Positions 53,998 through 62,239 of a DNA stretch of 64,000 bases are shown here, piece after piece (the first letter of the stretch is position 1; each line of letters begins with the position of its first letter). The DNA is taken from positions 1 to 64,000 of the forward strand of contig NZ_JAEKEZ010000033.1 of assembly GCF_016650815.1 (NCBI RefSeq). The letters run 5' to 3'. The translations under genes were made by a program, and so were the position numbers. Source of the DNA: Pseudomonas sp. TH31. GTDB taxonomy: Bacteria > Pseudomonadota > Gammaproteobacteria > Pseudomonadales > Pseudomonadaceae. The notes below the pieces were generated by a model that saw only the letters and a program-made list of their open reading frames with translations, ran no database searches and was not told the DNA's origin.

Positions 53998-54240
53998 ATG
54001 GTTTCAGTTCAAGAGCTTTGCCGCATTGTGCAGTCCGGTTTTCGTCCGCTCTCGTGCGACTGCACGGTGAACCGCGACGGCACGCTACGGATCAAGGTCT
54101 ACGAACCTTCGACCGGGCGGACCTCTCTGCTGCTCCCCTATGTCTCGCCATCGCGACTGACCACCGTTCGCGACATTTCCAACCTGATTGGCGAATTGCG
54201 CACCGAAATGAGTGCGGGGCGCCGGGCGTTTGCTGGCTGA
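53998..54240 (+). CDS. DUF1652 family protein
   Basis: An 80-residue small protein with the DUF1652 pattern: SGFRPLSCDCTVNRDGTLRI, then a LTTVRDISNLIGELRTEM helix. It starts MVSVQELCRIVQSGFRP at 53998. Function unknown. Confidence 0.85.
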   Translation: MVSVQELCRIVQSGFRPLSCDCTVNRDGTLRIKVYEPSTGRTSLLLPYVSPSRLTTVRDISNLIGELRTEMSAGRRAFAG

Positions 54241-54263
54241 AATAGCCAACCTGCCGAGTTCTC

Positions 54264-54345
54264 TATAGGAGCTGCTAGGCTGCGATCTTTTGATCTTGTT
54301 CTTAAAAGCAAAATCAAAAGATCGCAGCCTTCGGCAGTTCCTACA
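54264..54345. repeat. Degenerate paired REP hairpin
   Basis: The right arm is canonical. The left arm has lost part of its CCGAAGG core (reads CTGCTAGGCTGCG), so the pair is decaying. It sits before the catR stop. Confidence 0.85.
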
Positions 54346-54359
54346 GTAGTATCAAGGCT

Positions 54360-55244
54360 CTAATTCTGCGGCAGCAGTTCATCAATCATCTGCAAACAAT
54401 GATTCAACCCCGGTGACACGTCGCCCACCCGTCGGCTGAGGATGATCGGCGAAGTGGCATTGTCTTCCAGCAGTGGCGTGAAGCCGATGTCGTCGCGGTG
54501 CAGCAATTGCACCGAGGCCGGCACCAGCGTCACGCCGATGCCAGCGCCTACCAGACCGATGGCGGTCTGCAGTTCATTGGTCCATTGCGCCACATGGATG
54601 CTCACGCCATAGGATTCGAACAGCGCGATCACATGATCGGCGTAACTCGGTCGGGGGTTGCCGGGGTAGAGCACGAAAGGTTCCTTCGCCAGTTCGCGCA
54701 GGCTGATCGGGCGGGTCAGCAGCGGGTGACCGGCGGGCAGGGCGGCGACCAGTCGATCCTCGGTCAACACCGTCTGGATGATCGCCGGGTCATCGATACG
54801 GATTCGACCGAAGCCAACATCAATCCGCCCGGCCTTGAGCGCCTGCACCTGTTGCAGGGTGGTCATTTCCGACAGCCCCAGTTCGAGCTCCAGATGCTCA
54901 TGGTTGCGTAAGCGGCGGATCAGTTCCGGCAGCACGCCGTAGAGTGTCGACGGCGCGAAACCGATGCCCAGCCAGGTCTGTTCGCCCAGGCCGATCCGCC
55001 GTGTGTTGTCGCAGACCTTGTTCAGTTGCTCCAGCAACGCGCTGGAGTGCTCATGGAAAAACCGCCCGGCCTCGGTCAGCTTCAGCGGCCGCCCACGTTC
55101 AAGCAGTTGCACCCCGAGCTCATCCTCCAGTTGCTGGATCTGCCGGCTCAGGGGCGGCTGGGCGATGTGCAGCCGTTCGGCGGCGCGGGTGAAGTTGAGC
55201 GTTTGAGCCAACACCTGAAAGTAACGCAGGTGACGCAGTTCCAT
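54360..55244 (-). CDS. catR: LysR-type activator of catechol genes
   Basis: A 294-residue LysR regulator of the CatR/BenM group. The HTH is at residues 3-50 (HLRYFQVLAQTLNFTRAAER, then QPPLSRQIQQLEDELGVQLL). The effector domain (residues about 95-290) has the LELGLSEMTTLQQVQALKAG type segments. It would bind cis,cis-muconate and activate catBCA, which diverges from it. Intact. Confidence 0.9.
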   Translation of the reverse strand: MELRHLRYFQVLAQTLNFTRAAERLHIAQPPLSRQIQQLEDELGVQLLERGRPLKLTEAGRFFHEHSSALLEQLNKVCDNTRRIGLGEQTWLGIGFAPSTLYGVLPELIRRLRNHEHLELELGLSEMTTLQQVQALKAGRIDVGFGRIRIDDPAIIQTVLTEDRLVAALPAGHPLLTRPISLRELAKEPFVLYPGNPRPSYADHVIALFESYGVSIHVAQWTNELQTAIGLVGAGIGVTLVPASVQLLHRDDIGFTPLLEDNATSPIILSRRVGDVSPGLNHCLQMIDELLPQN

Positions 55245-55270
55245 GAGGCCTCCAGGCGCCGACGAGTTGA

Positions 55271-55285
55271 ATACCTTTAAGGTAT
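55271..55285. promoter_or_regulatory. LysR (CatR/BenM-type) binding site
   Basis: ATACCTTTAAGGTAT is a perfect ATAC-N7-GTAT dyad, the known recognition sequence for CatM/BenM-type regulators, in the catR-catB gap. Confidence 0.8.
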
Positions 55286-55294
55286 CAAGTCAGA

Positions 55295-55309
55295 CCAATT
55301 CTATATTGG
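55295..55309. promoter_or_regulatory. Second dyad in the catR-catB promoter
   Basis: CCAATTCTATATTGG has five-base arms (CCAAT/ATTGG) ten bases after the first site. This fits an activation subsite or a promoter element for catB. Exact role is inferred. Confidence 0.5.
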
Positions 55310-55371
55310 CCGCGATTTAAAAGCCGTATGAGAATCCGACTCAGAACTTAAAGAACCTGACGGGTATAGAC

Positions 55372-56520
55372 ATGCGTGCAACAGCCATTGAATCGATCGA
55401 GACGATCATCGTCGATCTGCCGACCATCCGCCCGCACAAACTGGCGATGCACACCATGCAGAACCAGACCCTGGTGATCATCCGCGTGCGCAGCGCCGAT
55501 GGCATTGAAGGGATTGGCGAATCCACCACCATCGGTGGCCTGGCGTACGGCAATGAAAGCCCGGACAGCATCAAGACCAACATCGACAAACACTTCGCGC
55601 CGTTGCTGGTGGGCGAGGACAGTAGCAACGTCAACGCCGCGATGTGGCGCCTGGAGCGCAGCATCCGCGGTAATACGTTCGCCAAGTCAGGTATCGAAAC
55701 GGCTTTGCTCGACGCTCAGGGCAAGCGCCTCGGCCTGCCGGTCAGCGAACTGCTCGGCGGTCGGGTTCGCAATGCGTTGCCAGTGGCCTGGACCCTGGCC
55801 AGTGGCGACACCGACAAAGACATCGCCGAAGCCGAGCAGATGCTCGACCTGCGCCGCCACCGGATCTTCAAACTGAAAATCGGTGCTGGGGAGGTCAACC
55901 GCGACCTGGCGCACGTCATCGCCATCAAAAAAGCCTTGGGTGATCGCGCCAGTGTGCGGGTCGACGTTAACCAGGCCTGGGACGAATCTGTCGCGCTGCG
56001 GGCCTGCAGGATTCTCGGCAGCAACGGCATCGACCTGATCGAGCAGCCGATCTCGCGTAATAATCGCGCTGGCATGGTGCGCCTGAATGCCATCAGCCCG
56101 GCGCCGATCATGGCCGATGAGTCCATCGAGTGTGTGGAAGACGCCTTCAACCTGGCGCGGGAGGGCGCGGCTTCGGTATTCGCCCTGAAGATCGCCAAGA
56201 ACGGCGGCCCGCGCGCCGTGCTGCGAACCGCTGCGATTGCCGAAGCGGCCGGTGTCGGCCTCTACGGCGGCACCATGCTCGAAGGCGGGATCGGCACGCT
56301 GGCCTCGGCCCATGCCTTTATCACGTTGCACAAACTGGCCTGGGACACCGAGCTGTTCGGCCCGCTGCTGCTGACCGAAGACATTCTCACCGAGCCACTG
56401 GTCTATCACGATTTTGAGCTGCATGTACCGAACACGCCGGGGCTGGGGCTGACGCTGGATGAAGAACGTCTGGCGTTTTTCCGTCGCGACACGTCATCGA
56501 TTGCCATTCAAAACGCCTGA
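55372..56520 (+). CDS. catB: Muconate cycloisomerase
   Basis: A 382-residue enolase-superfamily enzyme that lactonises cis,cis-muconate to muconolactone. Catalytic residues are visible: KLK of RIFKLKIGAG, Asp of VRVDVNQAW, Glu of DLIEQPIS, Asp of IMADESIE. First gene of catBCA. Confidence 0.95.
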   Translation: MRATAIESIETIIVDLPTIRPHKLAMHTMQNQTLVIIRVRSADGIEGIGESTTIGGLAYGNESPDSIKTNIDKHFAPLLVGEDSSNVNAAMWRLERSIRGNTFAKSGIETALLDAQGKRLGLPVSELLGGRVRNALPVAWTLASGDTDKDIAEAEQMLDLRRHRIFKLKIGAGEVNRDLAHVIAIKKALGDRASVRVDVNQAWDESVALRACRILGSNGIDLIEQPISRNNRAGMVRLNAISPAPIMADESIECVEDAFNLAREGAASVFALKIAKNGGPRAVLRTAAIAEAAGVGLYGGTMLEGGIGTLASAHAFITLHKLAWDTELFGPLLLTEDILTEPLVYHDFELHVPNTPGLGLTLDEERLAFFRRDTSSIAIQNA

Positions 56521-56530
56521 GGAGAGCATC

Positions 56531-56820
56531 ATGCTGTTCCACGTAAAAATGACCGTAAACCTGCCGCTCGACATGAACCCGGAGCGCGCCACACAGCTCA
56601 AGGCCGACGAAAAAACCTGGCCCAGCGCCTGCAAGAGCAGGGCAAGTGGCGCCACCTGTGGCGCATCGCCGGGCTCTATGCCAATTACAGCGTGTTCGAC
56701 GTCGACAGCATTCAGGAACTGCACGACTTGCTGATGCAATTGCCGCTGTACCCGTACATGGCCATCGAGGTCACCGCGATGTGCCGGCATCCTTCTTCGA
56801 TTCGCGAGGATGATCGCTGA
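56531..56820 (+). CDS. catC: Muconolactone isomerase (frameshifted)
   Basis: Small decameric-type enzyme of 96 residues once repaired, converting muconolactone to 3-oxoadipate enol-lactone. The start MLFHVKMTVNLPLDMNPERA is right, but the frame breaks at the six A bases 56610-56615. One more A gives KADEKNLAQRLQEQGKWRHL and the proper end (PYMAIEVTAMCRHPSSIRED). The 290-base gene becomes exactly 97 codons. It is probably intact in the organism. Confidence 0.88.
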
Positions 56821-56871
56821 ACCCCGCCTGTTCAGTTCGCTACGATAATAATGACAAGATGAGGAACCACA

Positions 56872-57801
56872 ATGAACGTCAAGATTTCCCACACTGCCAG
56901 TGCCCAGAAGTTTCTTGAAGAGGCCAGCGGTCTGCTCAACGAGGCCGGTGATCCGCGGGTCAAGGCGCTGGTTTACCGGATCCTGCGCGATTCGGTAAAC
57001 ATCATCGAAGACCTCGCCGTGACCCCGGAAGAATTCTGGAAAGCCGTCAATTACCTCAACGTCCTGGGTGCGCGGCAGGAGGCAGGCCTGCTGGTCGCCG
57101 GGCTCGGGCTGGAGCATTACCTCGATTTGCTGATGGACGCCGAAGACGAGCAGGCCGGCAAATCCGGCGGTACGCCGCGGACCATCGAAGGCCCGCTGTA
57201 TGTGGCCGGTGCGCCGCTGTCGAATGGCGAGGCGCGGCTGGATGACGGCGTCGACCCGGGCGTGGTGCTGTTCATGCAAGGGCAGATTCGCAACACCGCG
57301 GGTGAACCGCTCGCCGGGGCCGTGGTGGATGTCTGGCACGCCAATACCGGCGGCACCTATTCGTATTTCGATACTGCTCAATCGGAATTCAACCTGCGTC
57401 GGCGCATCGTTACCGATGCCGAGGGTCGTTACCGTTTGCGCAGTATCGTGCCCTCGGGCTACGGCTGCCCACCGGACGGTCCGACCCAGCAACTGCTGGA
57501 TCAATTGGGTCGTCATGGCCAGCGGCCGGCGCACATTCACTTCTTCATCTCGGCGCCGGATCATCGCCACCTGACCACCCAGATCAACCTCGATGGCGAT
57601 AAATACCTGCACGATGATTTCGCCTACGCCACCCGCGACGAGTTGATCGCCCACATCGCTTTCAGCGACGATCCACAGCGTGCAGCGGCCCACGGTGTCA
57701 GTGGTCGGTTTGCCGAAATAGATTTCGACTTCACGCTACAGTCGTCTGCACAACCCGAGGAGCAGCAACGCCTGGAGCGTGTTCGCGCACTCGAAGACTG
57801 A
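56872..57801 (+). CDS. catA: Catechol 1,2-dioxygenase
   Basis: A 309-residue intradiol dioxygenase that opens catechol to cis,cis-muconate. The N-terminal helical domain is followed by the non-haem iron(III) centre: ligands in GGTYSYFD and GYGCP (tyrosines) and AHIHFFI (two histidines). It follows catC in the same direction. Confidence 0.94.
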   Translation: MNVKISHTASAQKFLEEASGLLNEAGDPRVKALVYRILRDSVNIIEDLAVTPEEFWKAVNYLNVLGARQEAGLLVAGLGLEHYLDLLMDAEDEQAGKSGGTPRTIEGPLYVAGAPLSNGEARLDDGVDPGVVLFMQGQIRNTAGEPLAGAVVDVWHANTGGTYSYFDTAQSEFNLRRRIVTDAEGRYRLRSIVPSGYGCPPDGPTQQLLDQLGRHGQRPAHIHFFISAPDHRHLTTQINLDGDKYLHDDFAYATRDELIAHIAFSDDPQRAAAHGVSGRFAEIDFDFTLQSSAQPEEQQRLERVRALED

Positions 57802-57819
57802 CAGCGCAATATTGAGCCT

Positions 57820-57911
57820 CCTGTGGGAGCGAGCCTGCTCGCGAAGAGGGAATCAGCTTCAACATCATCGTTGACTGACACTCTGCTTTCGCGAGCAGGC
57901 TCGCTCCGACA
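57820..57911. repeat. Paired REP hairpin, GTGGGAGCGAGCCTGC family
   Basis: Inverted arms about 57820-57845 and 57888-57907 separate the cat genes from benR. It probably ends or trims the catBCA transcript. Confidence 0.9.
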
Positions 57912-57990
57912 TGTCAGTCCACTGACACATCGTTGCGAGGCCTGCCTGGAATGGCGGCACGCTATCGATAACAACAACGAGAGTGAACCG

Positions 57991-58950
57991 ATGATGCAAG
58001 CGCAACTGTTGAGTCAGCGCAGCAGAGTGTTCGACCAGGCCGACCCTTACGCGGTGTCGGGCTACGTCAATCAGCATGTCGGCAACCATTGCATCCTCAT
58101 GCCTCGCGCCGGCCGACCGCTGGCCAGCCTCGATCACCGCAAGTTTGCCAGTCTGGACCTTTGCCGCATCAGTTATGGCGCCAGCGTGCGGGTCACTTCG
58201 GGCGCACTGGAGAACATTTATCACCTGCAAGTCCTGCTGCGCGGCCACTGCTTGTGGCGTGGTCATGGCCAGGAACACTACTTTGAACCCGGCGAATTAC
58301 TGCTGATCAATCCCGACGATCCGGTGGACTTGACGTACTCCGAGGATTGCGAAAAATTCATCCTGAAAGTCCCCGCGCGTTTGCTGGAGTCGGTGTGCGA
58401 CGAGCAACGCTGGCGGTATCCGGGGCAGGGTGTGCGGTTTCTGGAGAACCGTTATCAGCTCAATGAGCTGGAAGGTTTCGTTAACCTGCTGGCGATGATT
58501 TGCCAGGAGGCCGAGGCCACGGAGCAGATTCTCAAGGTTCAGGAACACTACGCGCAGATCATCGTCAGCAAGATGCTCGGCCTGATGAAAACCAATGTCA
58601 GCCGGGTCAGTCCCGGCTCGCCGTCGGCCACGTTCGACAGCATTGCCGACTACATCACGCGCAATCTCAAGCAGGATATCGACAGCGAAGAGTTGGCGCG
58701 TCAGGCGCGGATGAGCCTGCGTTCGCTCTATGGCTTGTTCGAACGCAACGCCGGGGCCACGCCGAAAAACTACATCCGCCAGAAGCGTCTCGAACGCGTC
58801 AACGCCTGCCTGAGTGACCCGGCCTGCAACGTGCGCAACGTCACGGAAGTGGCCATGGATTACGGCTTCCTGCACCTGGGACGGTTCTCTGACAGCTACC
58901 GCAAACAGTTCGGCGAATTACCGTCCGACACCCTCAAGCGCCGGCACTGA
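57991..58950 (+). CDS. benR: AraC/XylS-type activator of benzoate genes
   Basis: A 319-residue regulator. The C-terminal AraC HTH pair (QARMSLRSLYGLFERNAGAT, then NVTEVAMDYGFLHLGRFSDS) is typical of BenR/XylS, and length matches BenR of P. putida. It would bind benzoate and activate benABCD. ATG 57991 follows GAGAGTG. The N-terminal domain (YHLQVLLRGHCLWRGHGQEH) is the effector cupin. Confidence 0.92.
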   Translation: MMQAQLLSQRSRVFDQADPYAVSGYVNQHVGNHCILMPRAGRPLASLDHRKFASLDLCRISYGASVRVTSGALENIYHLQVLLRGHCLWRGHGQEHYFEPGELLLINPDDPVDLTYSEDCEKFILKVPARLLESVCDEQRWRYPGQGVRFLENRYQLNELEGFVNLLAMICQEAEATEQILKVQEHYAQIIVSKMLGLMKTNVSRVSPGSPSATFDSIADYITRNLKQDIDSEELARQARMSLRSLYGLFERNAGATPKNYIRQKRLERVNACLSDPACNVRNVTEVAMDYGFLHLGRFSDSYRKQFGELPSDTLKRRH

Positions 58951-58965
58951 CTGCACGAATCTCCT

Positions 58966-59115
58966 GTAGCAGCTTCCGAGCCTGCGAGGCTGCGAGGCTG
59001 CGTCCGAGTGCGCAGCACTCGCAAAATAGTTCGCTCCGAATCTCAGGCTGACCGCGTTCTGCCTTGGCGAGTACTACGTACTCGGACGCAGCCTCGCAGG
59101 CTCGGCAGCTGCTAC
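58966..59115. repeat. Large inverted repeat between benR and benA
   Basis: Arms GTAGCAGCTTCCGAGCCTGC... and ...GCAGGCTCGGCAGCTGCTAC face each other across about 150 bases, with an inner GCGTCCGAGT/ACTCGGACGC pairing. The left arm contains a GCGAGGCT duplication. It may insulate benR from benA transcription. Confidence 0.8.
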
Positions 59116-59133
59116 AAGACCGGCCGCACCTGC

Positions 59134-59148
59134 TGCACTAAATGGATA
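59134..59148 (+). promoter_or_regulatory. BenR/XylS half-box, upstream copy
   Basis: TGCA-N6-GGATA (TGCACTAAATGGATA), the conserved core of XylS/BenR operators, 21 bases before a second copy, as in Pm-type promoters. Confidence 0.85.
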
Positions 59149-59154
59149 AAGGTC

Positions 59155-59196
59155 TGCACCCAGCGGATAGTCCGCCCGATACCCGCGTCCTAGCAT
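59155..59196 (+). promoter_or_regulatory. BenR/XylS half-box, downstream copy, with benA promoter
   Basis: The second TGCA-N6-GGATA is at 59155-59169, on the same helix face as the first. It should overlap the -35 region. TAGCAT at 59191-59196 is a fitting -10 element, as in the Pm promoter. Confidence 0.75.
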
Positions 59197-59232
59197 GGCC
59201 CTGCCTGAATAAAAACAATGGAGGCGGCGGCC

Positions 59233-60597
59233 ATGTCCCTGCGACCCGAATACCTTCACTCCCTGCTGGAAGATGACAAGGACCACGGCATCTATCGCTG
59301 CAAGCGCGAGATGTTCACCGACCCACGGTTGTTCGATCTGGAGATGCAGCACCTCTTCGAAGGCAACTGGCTGTACCTGGCCCACGAAAGCCAGATTCCC
59401 AAGGTCAACGATTTCTACACCACCACCATGGGCCGCCAGTCGATCTTTATCGCGCGCAACAAGGACGGTGAGCTCAACGCATTCATCAATGCCTGTAGTC
59501 ATCGCGGCGCGATGCTCTGCCGGCACAAGACCGGCAACAAAAGCTCCTACACCTGCCCGTTCCACGGTTGGACCTTTAACAACTCCGGCAAGCTGCTGAA
59601 GGTCAAGGACCCGGCGGCGGCCGGCTACCCGGCGAGCTTCAATTGCGAAGGCTCCCACGACCTGACCAAAGTCGCGCGATTCGAATCCTATCGCGGCTTT
59701 CTGTTTGGCAGCCTCAAGGCCGATGTGGTGCCGCTGGTCGAGCACCTGGGCGAGTCGACGAAGATCATCGACATGATCGTCGACCAGTCCGCCGATGGCC
59801 TGGAAGTGCTGCGCGGCTCCTCCAGCTACCTCTACGAAGGCAACTGGAAACTCACCGCCGAAAACGGCGCCGATGGCTATCACGTCAGTTCCGTGCACTG
59901 GAACTACGCGGCCACCCAGAACCAGCGTAAACAGCGCGAGGCCGGCGACAGCAATCCGACCATGAGTGCCGGCAGTTGGGCCAAGCAGGGCGGTGGTTTC
60001 TATTCCTTCGACAAGGGTCACATGCTGCTCTGGACCCGTTGGGCCAACCCTGAAGACCGTCCGTTGTACGAGCGTCGCGATGAGCTGGCGCAGGACTTCG
60101 GTCAGGCCCGCGCCGACTGGATGATCGAGAACTCGCGCAACCTGTGCCTGTACCCGAACGTGTACCTGATGGACCAGTTCAGCTCGCAGATACGCATCGC
60201 CCGGCCGATCTCGGTCAACCGCACGGAAATCACCATCTACTGCATCGCCCCCAAAGGCGAAAGTGACACCGCGCGGTCCAGCCGGATTCGCCAGTACGAG
60301 GATTTCTTCAACGTCAGCGGCATGGCGACCCCGGATGATCTGGAGGAGTTTCGTTCCTGCCAGACCGGTTATCAGGGCAGTGTCACGACCTGGAATGACA
60401 TGTCCCGCGGTGCCGAGCACTGGATCGAAGGTGCCGACGACGCGGCCAAAGCGATCGACCTGCATCCGCTGCTCAGTGGTGTGCGCACTGAAGACGAAGG
60501 CCTGTTCGTGCTGCAGCACAAATATTGGCAGCAAACGATGCTCAAGGCCTTGGCCGCTGAACAGTCCGAGCTGATCGTCGTGGAGGCCGTGCAATGA
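59233..60597 (+). CDS. benA: Benzoate 1,2-dioxygenase large subunit
   Basis: A 454-residue Rieske oxygenase alpha subunit. The Rieske centre is NACSHRGAMLC...YTCPFHGW (C-x-H ... C-x2-H), and the mononuclear iron ligands lie in GADGYHVSSVHW (two His). A GGAGG site precedes ATG 59233; the five-codon longer frame is rejected. Substrate benzoate. Confidence 0.94.
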   Translation: MSLRPEYLHSLLEDDKDHGIYRCKREMFTDPRLFDLEMQHLFEGNWLYLAHESQIPKVNDFYTTTMGRQSIFIARNKDGELNAFINACSHRGAMLCRHKTGNKSSYTCPFHGWTFNNSGKLLKVKDPAAAGYPASFNCEGSHDLTKVARFESYRGFLFGSLKADVVPLVEHLGESTKIIDMIVDQSADGLEVLRGSSSYLYEGNWKLTAENGADGYHVSSVHWNYAATQNQRKQREAGDSNPTMSAGSWAKQGGGFYSFDKGHMLLWTRWANPEDRPLYERRDELAQDFGQARADWMIENSRNLCLYPNVYLMDQFSSQIRIARPISVNRTEITIYCIAPKGESDTARSSRIRQYEDFFNVSGMATPDDLEEFRSCQTGYQGSVTTWNDMSRGAEHWIEGADDAAKAIDLHPLLSGVRTEDEGLFVLQHKYWQQTMLKALAAEQSELIVVEAVQ

Positions 60598-61082
60598 CCA
60601 TCACCTATGAGGCCGTGCGTGATTTTCTCTACCGCGAAGCCCGCTACCTCGATGAAAAACAATGGGATGAATGGCTGGAGCTGTACGCCCCGGACGCCAC
60701 CTTCTGGATGCCGTCCTGGGACGACAACGACGAGCTCACCGAAGACCCGCAGCGGGAAGTCTCGCTGATCTGGTACGGCAACCGCACCGGCCTGGAAGAC
60801 CGCATCTTCCGCATCCAGACCGAGCGTTCCAGCGCGAGCATTCCGGACACCCGTACCTCGCACAACCTGAGCAACATCGAGCTGCTCGAACAAGCCGACG
60901 GCCTGTGCAAGGTGCGCTTTAACTGGCACACCCTGAGCTTTCGCTACAAGACTGTCGACAGCTATTTCGGCAGCAGTTTCTACACCCTGGATGTACGCGG
61001 TGAAAACCCGTTGATCAAGGCCAAGAAAGTGGTCCTGAAGAACGATTACGTTCGCCAGGTCATCGATGTTTACCACCTGTGA
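60594..61082 (+). CDS. benB: Benzoate 1,2-dioxygenase small subunit
   Basis: A 162-residue beta subunit with the ring-hydroxylating fold (MTITYEAVRDFLYREARYLD, YAPDATFWMPSWDDNDELT). It overlaps benA by four bases. Confidence 0.94.
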   Translation: MTITYEAVRDFLYREARYLDEKQWDEWLELYAPDATFWMPSWDDNDELTEDPQREVSLIWYGNRTGLEDRIFRIQTERSSASIPDTRTSHNLSNIELLEQADGLCKVRFNWHTLSFRYKTVDSYFGSSFYTLDVRGENPLIKAKKVVLKNDYVRQVIDVYHL

Positions 61083-61092
61083 GGCGGCCGTC

Positions 61093-62106
61093 ATGACTCA
61101 TTCCATCGCATTCAATTTCGAAGACGGCGTCACCCGTTTCATCGACGCCAGCCCCGACGAAACCGTGGCCGATGCCGCGTACCGCCAGGGCATCAATATT
61201 CCGCTGGATTGCCGCGATGGCGCGTGCGGCACCTGCAAATGTTTCGCCGAGGCCGGTCGTTACGATTTGGGCGAGGAATACATTGACGACGCCCTCAGCG
61301 TCGATGAAGCCAGACAAGGTTTCGTCCTGACCTGCCAGATGCGCGCCCAGAGCGATTGCGTGGTGCGGGTGCCGGTATCGTCGGATGTCTGTCGCACCCG
61401 CCCGGCCAGTTTTGAAGCGACCATCAGCGCCGTGCACCTGTTGTCCGACAGCACCATCGCGCTGTCGATCAAGGGCGAGGCCCTGAACAAACTGGCGTTC
61501 CTGCCGGGGCAGTATGTGAACCTCGGGGTTCCCGGCAGCACGCAGACCCGCGCCTATTCGTTCAGCTCGTTGCAGCGCGACGGCGAGGTCAGTTTCCTGA
61601 TCCGCAACGTGCCCGGCGGCTTGATGAGCAGCTTCCTCACCGAGATGGCCAAGGCCGGCGACAGCATGACGCTGGCGGGGCCGTTGGGCAGTTTCTATCT
61701 GCGTGAAATCCGCCGCCCGCTGCTATTGTTGGCCGGCGGCACCGGGCTGGCGCCGTTCACCGCGATGCTGGAAAAAATCGCGGAGCAGGGCAGCGAGCAA
61801 CCGCTGCACCTGATCTACGGCGTGACCAATGACTTTGACCTGGTGGAAATGGATCGACTCGAAGCGTTCGCTGCACGGATTGCGAACTTCAGCTTCAGCG
61901 CCTGCGTGGCCAACCCCGACAGCCGGCATCCGCTCAAGGGCTACGTGACCCAGCACATCGAGCCCCGGCATCTGAACGATGGCGACGTCGATGTCTACTT
62001 GTGCGGCCCGCCGCCGATGGTCGAGGCGGTCAGTCAGTTCATTCGCGAACAAGGCATTGCGCCGGTCAATTTCTACTACGAGAAGTTTGCTGCCAGCGCG
62101 GCATAA
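61093..62106 (+). CDS. benC: Benzoate dioxygenase reductase
   Basis: A 337-residue electron-transfer protein: N-terminal plant-type [2Fe-2S] ferredoxin (C-x4-C-x2-C in DCRDGACGTCKC, plus CQM), FAD domain (RAYSFSS) and NAD domain (GGTGLAPFTAML, CGPPPMVEA). It passes electrons from NADH to BenAB. It starts ten bases after the benB stop. Confidence 0.94.
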   Translation: MTHSIAFNFEDGVTRFIDASPDETVADAAYRQGINIPLDCRDGACGTCKCFAEAGRYDLGEEYIDDALSVDEARQGFVLTCQMRAQSDCVVRVPVSSDVCRTRPASFEATISAVHLLSDSTIALSIKGEALNKLAFLPGQYVNLGVPGSTQTRAYSFSSLQRDGEVSFLIRNVPGGLMSSFLTEMAKAGDSMTLAGPLGSFYLREIRRPLLLLAGGTGLAPFTAMLEKIAEQGSEQPLHLIYGVTNDFDLVEMDRLEAFAARIANFSFSACVANPDSRHPLKGYVTQHIEPRHLNDGDVDVYLCGPPPMVEAVSQFIREQGIAPVNFYYEKFAASAA

Positions 62107-62125
62107 ATTTTTCTGCTGCGATGCA

Positions 62126-62213
62126 CCCGTAGGAGCTGCCGAAGGCTGCGATCTTTTGACGTTGGTTTTTAAAAACAAGATCAAAAGATCGCAGCCTTCG
62201 GCAGCTCCTACGG
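62126..62213. repeat. Paired REP hairpin between benC and benD
   Basis: Canonical arms CCCGTAGGAGCTGCCGAAGG and the inverse, in the 133-base gap. As an intra-operon hairpin it could set the benABC to benD ratio. Confidence 0.9.
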
Positions 62214-62239
62214 GAAGCGGTCGTCGTCACGAGGTGTAT

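Noticed and set aside
59074..60594. A 506-codon minus-strand frame opposite benA
   Set aside because: Shadow of the Rieske oxygenase gene.
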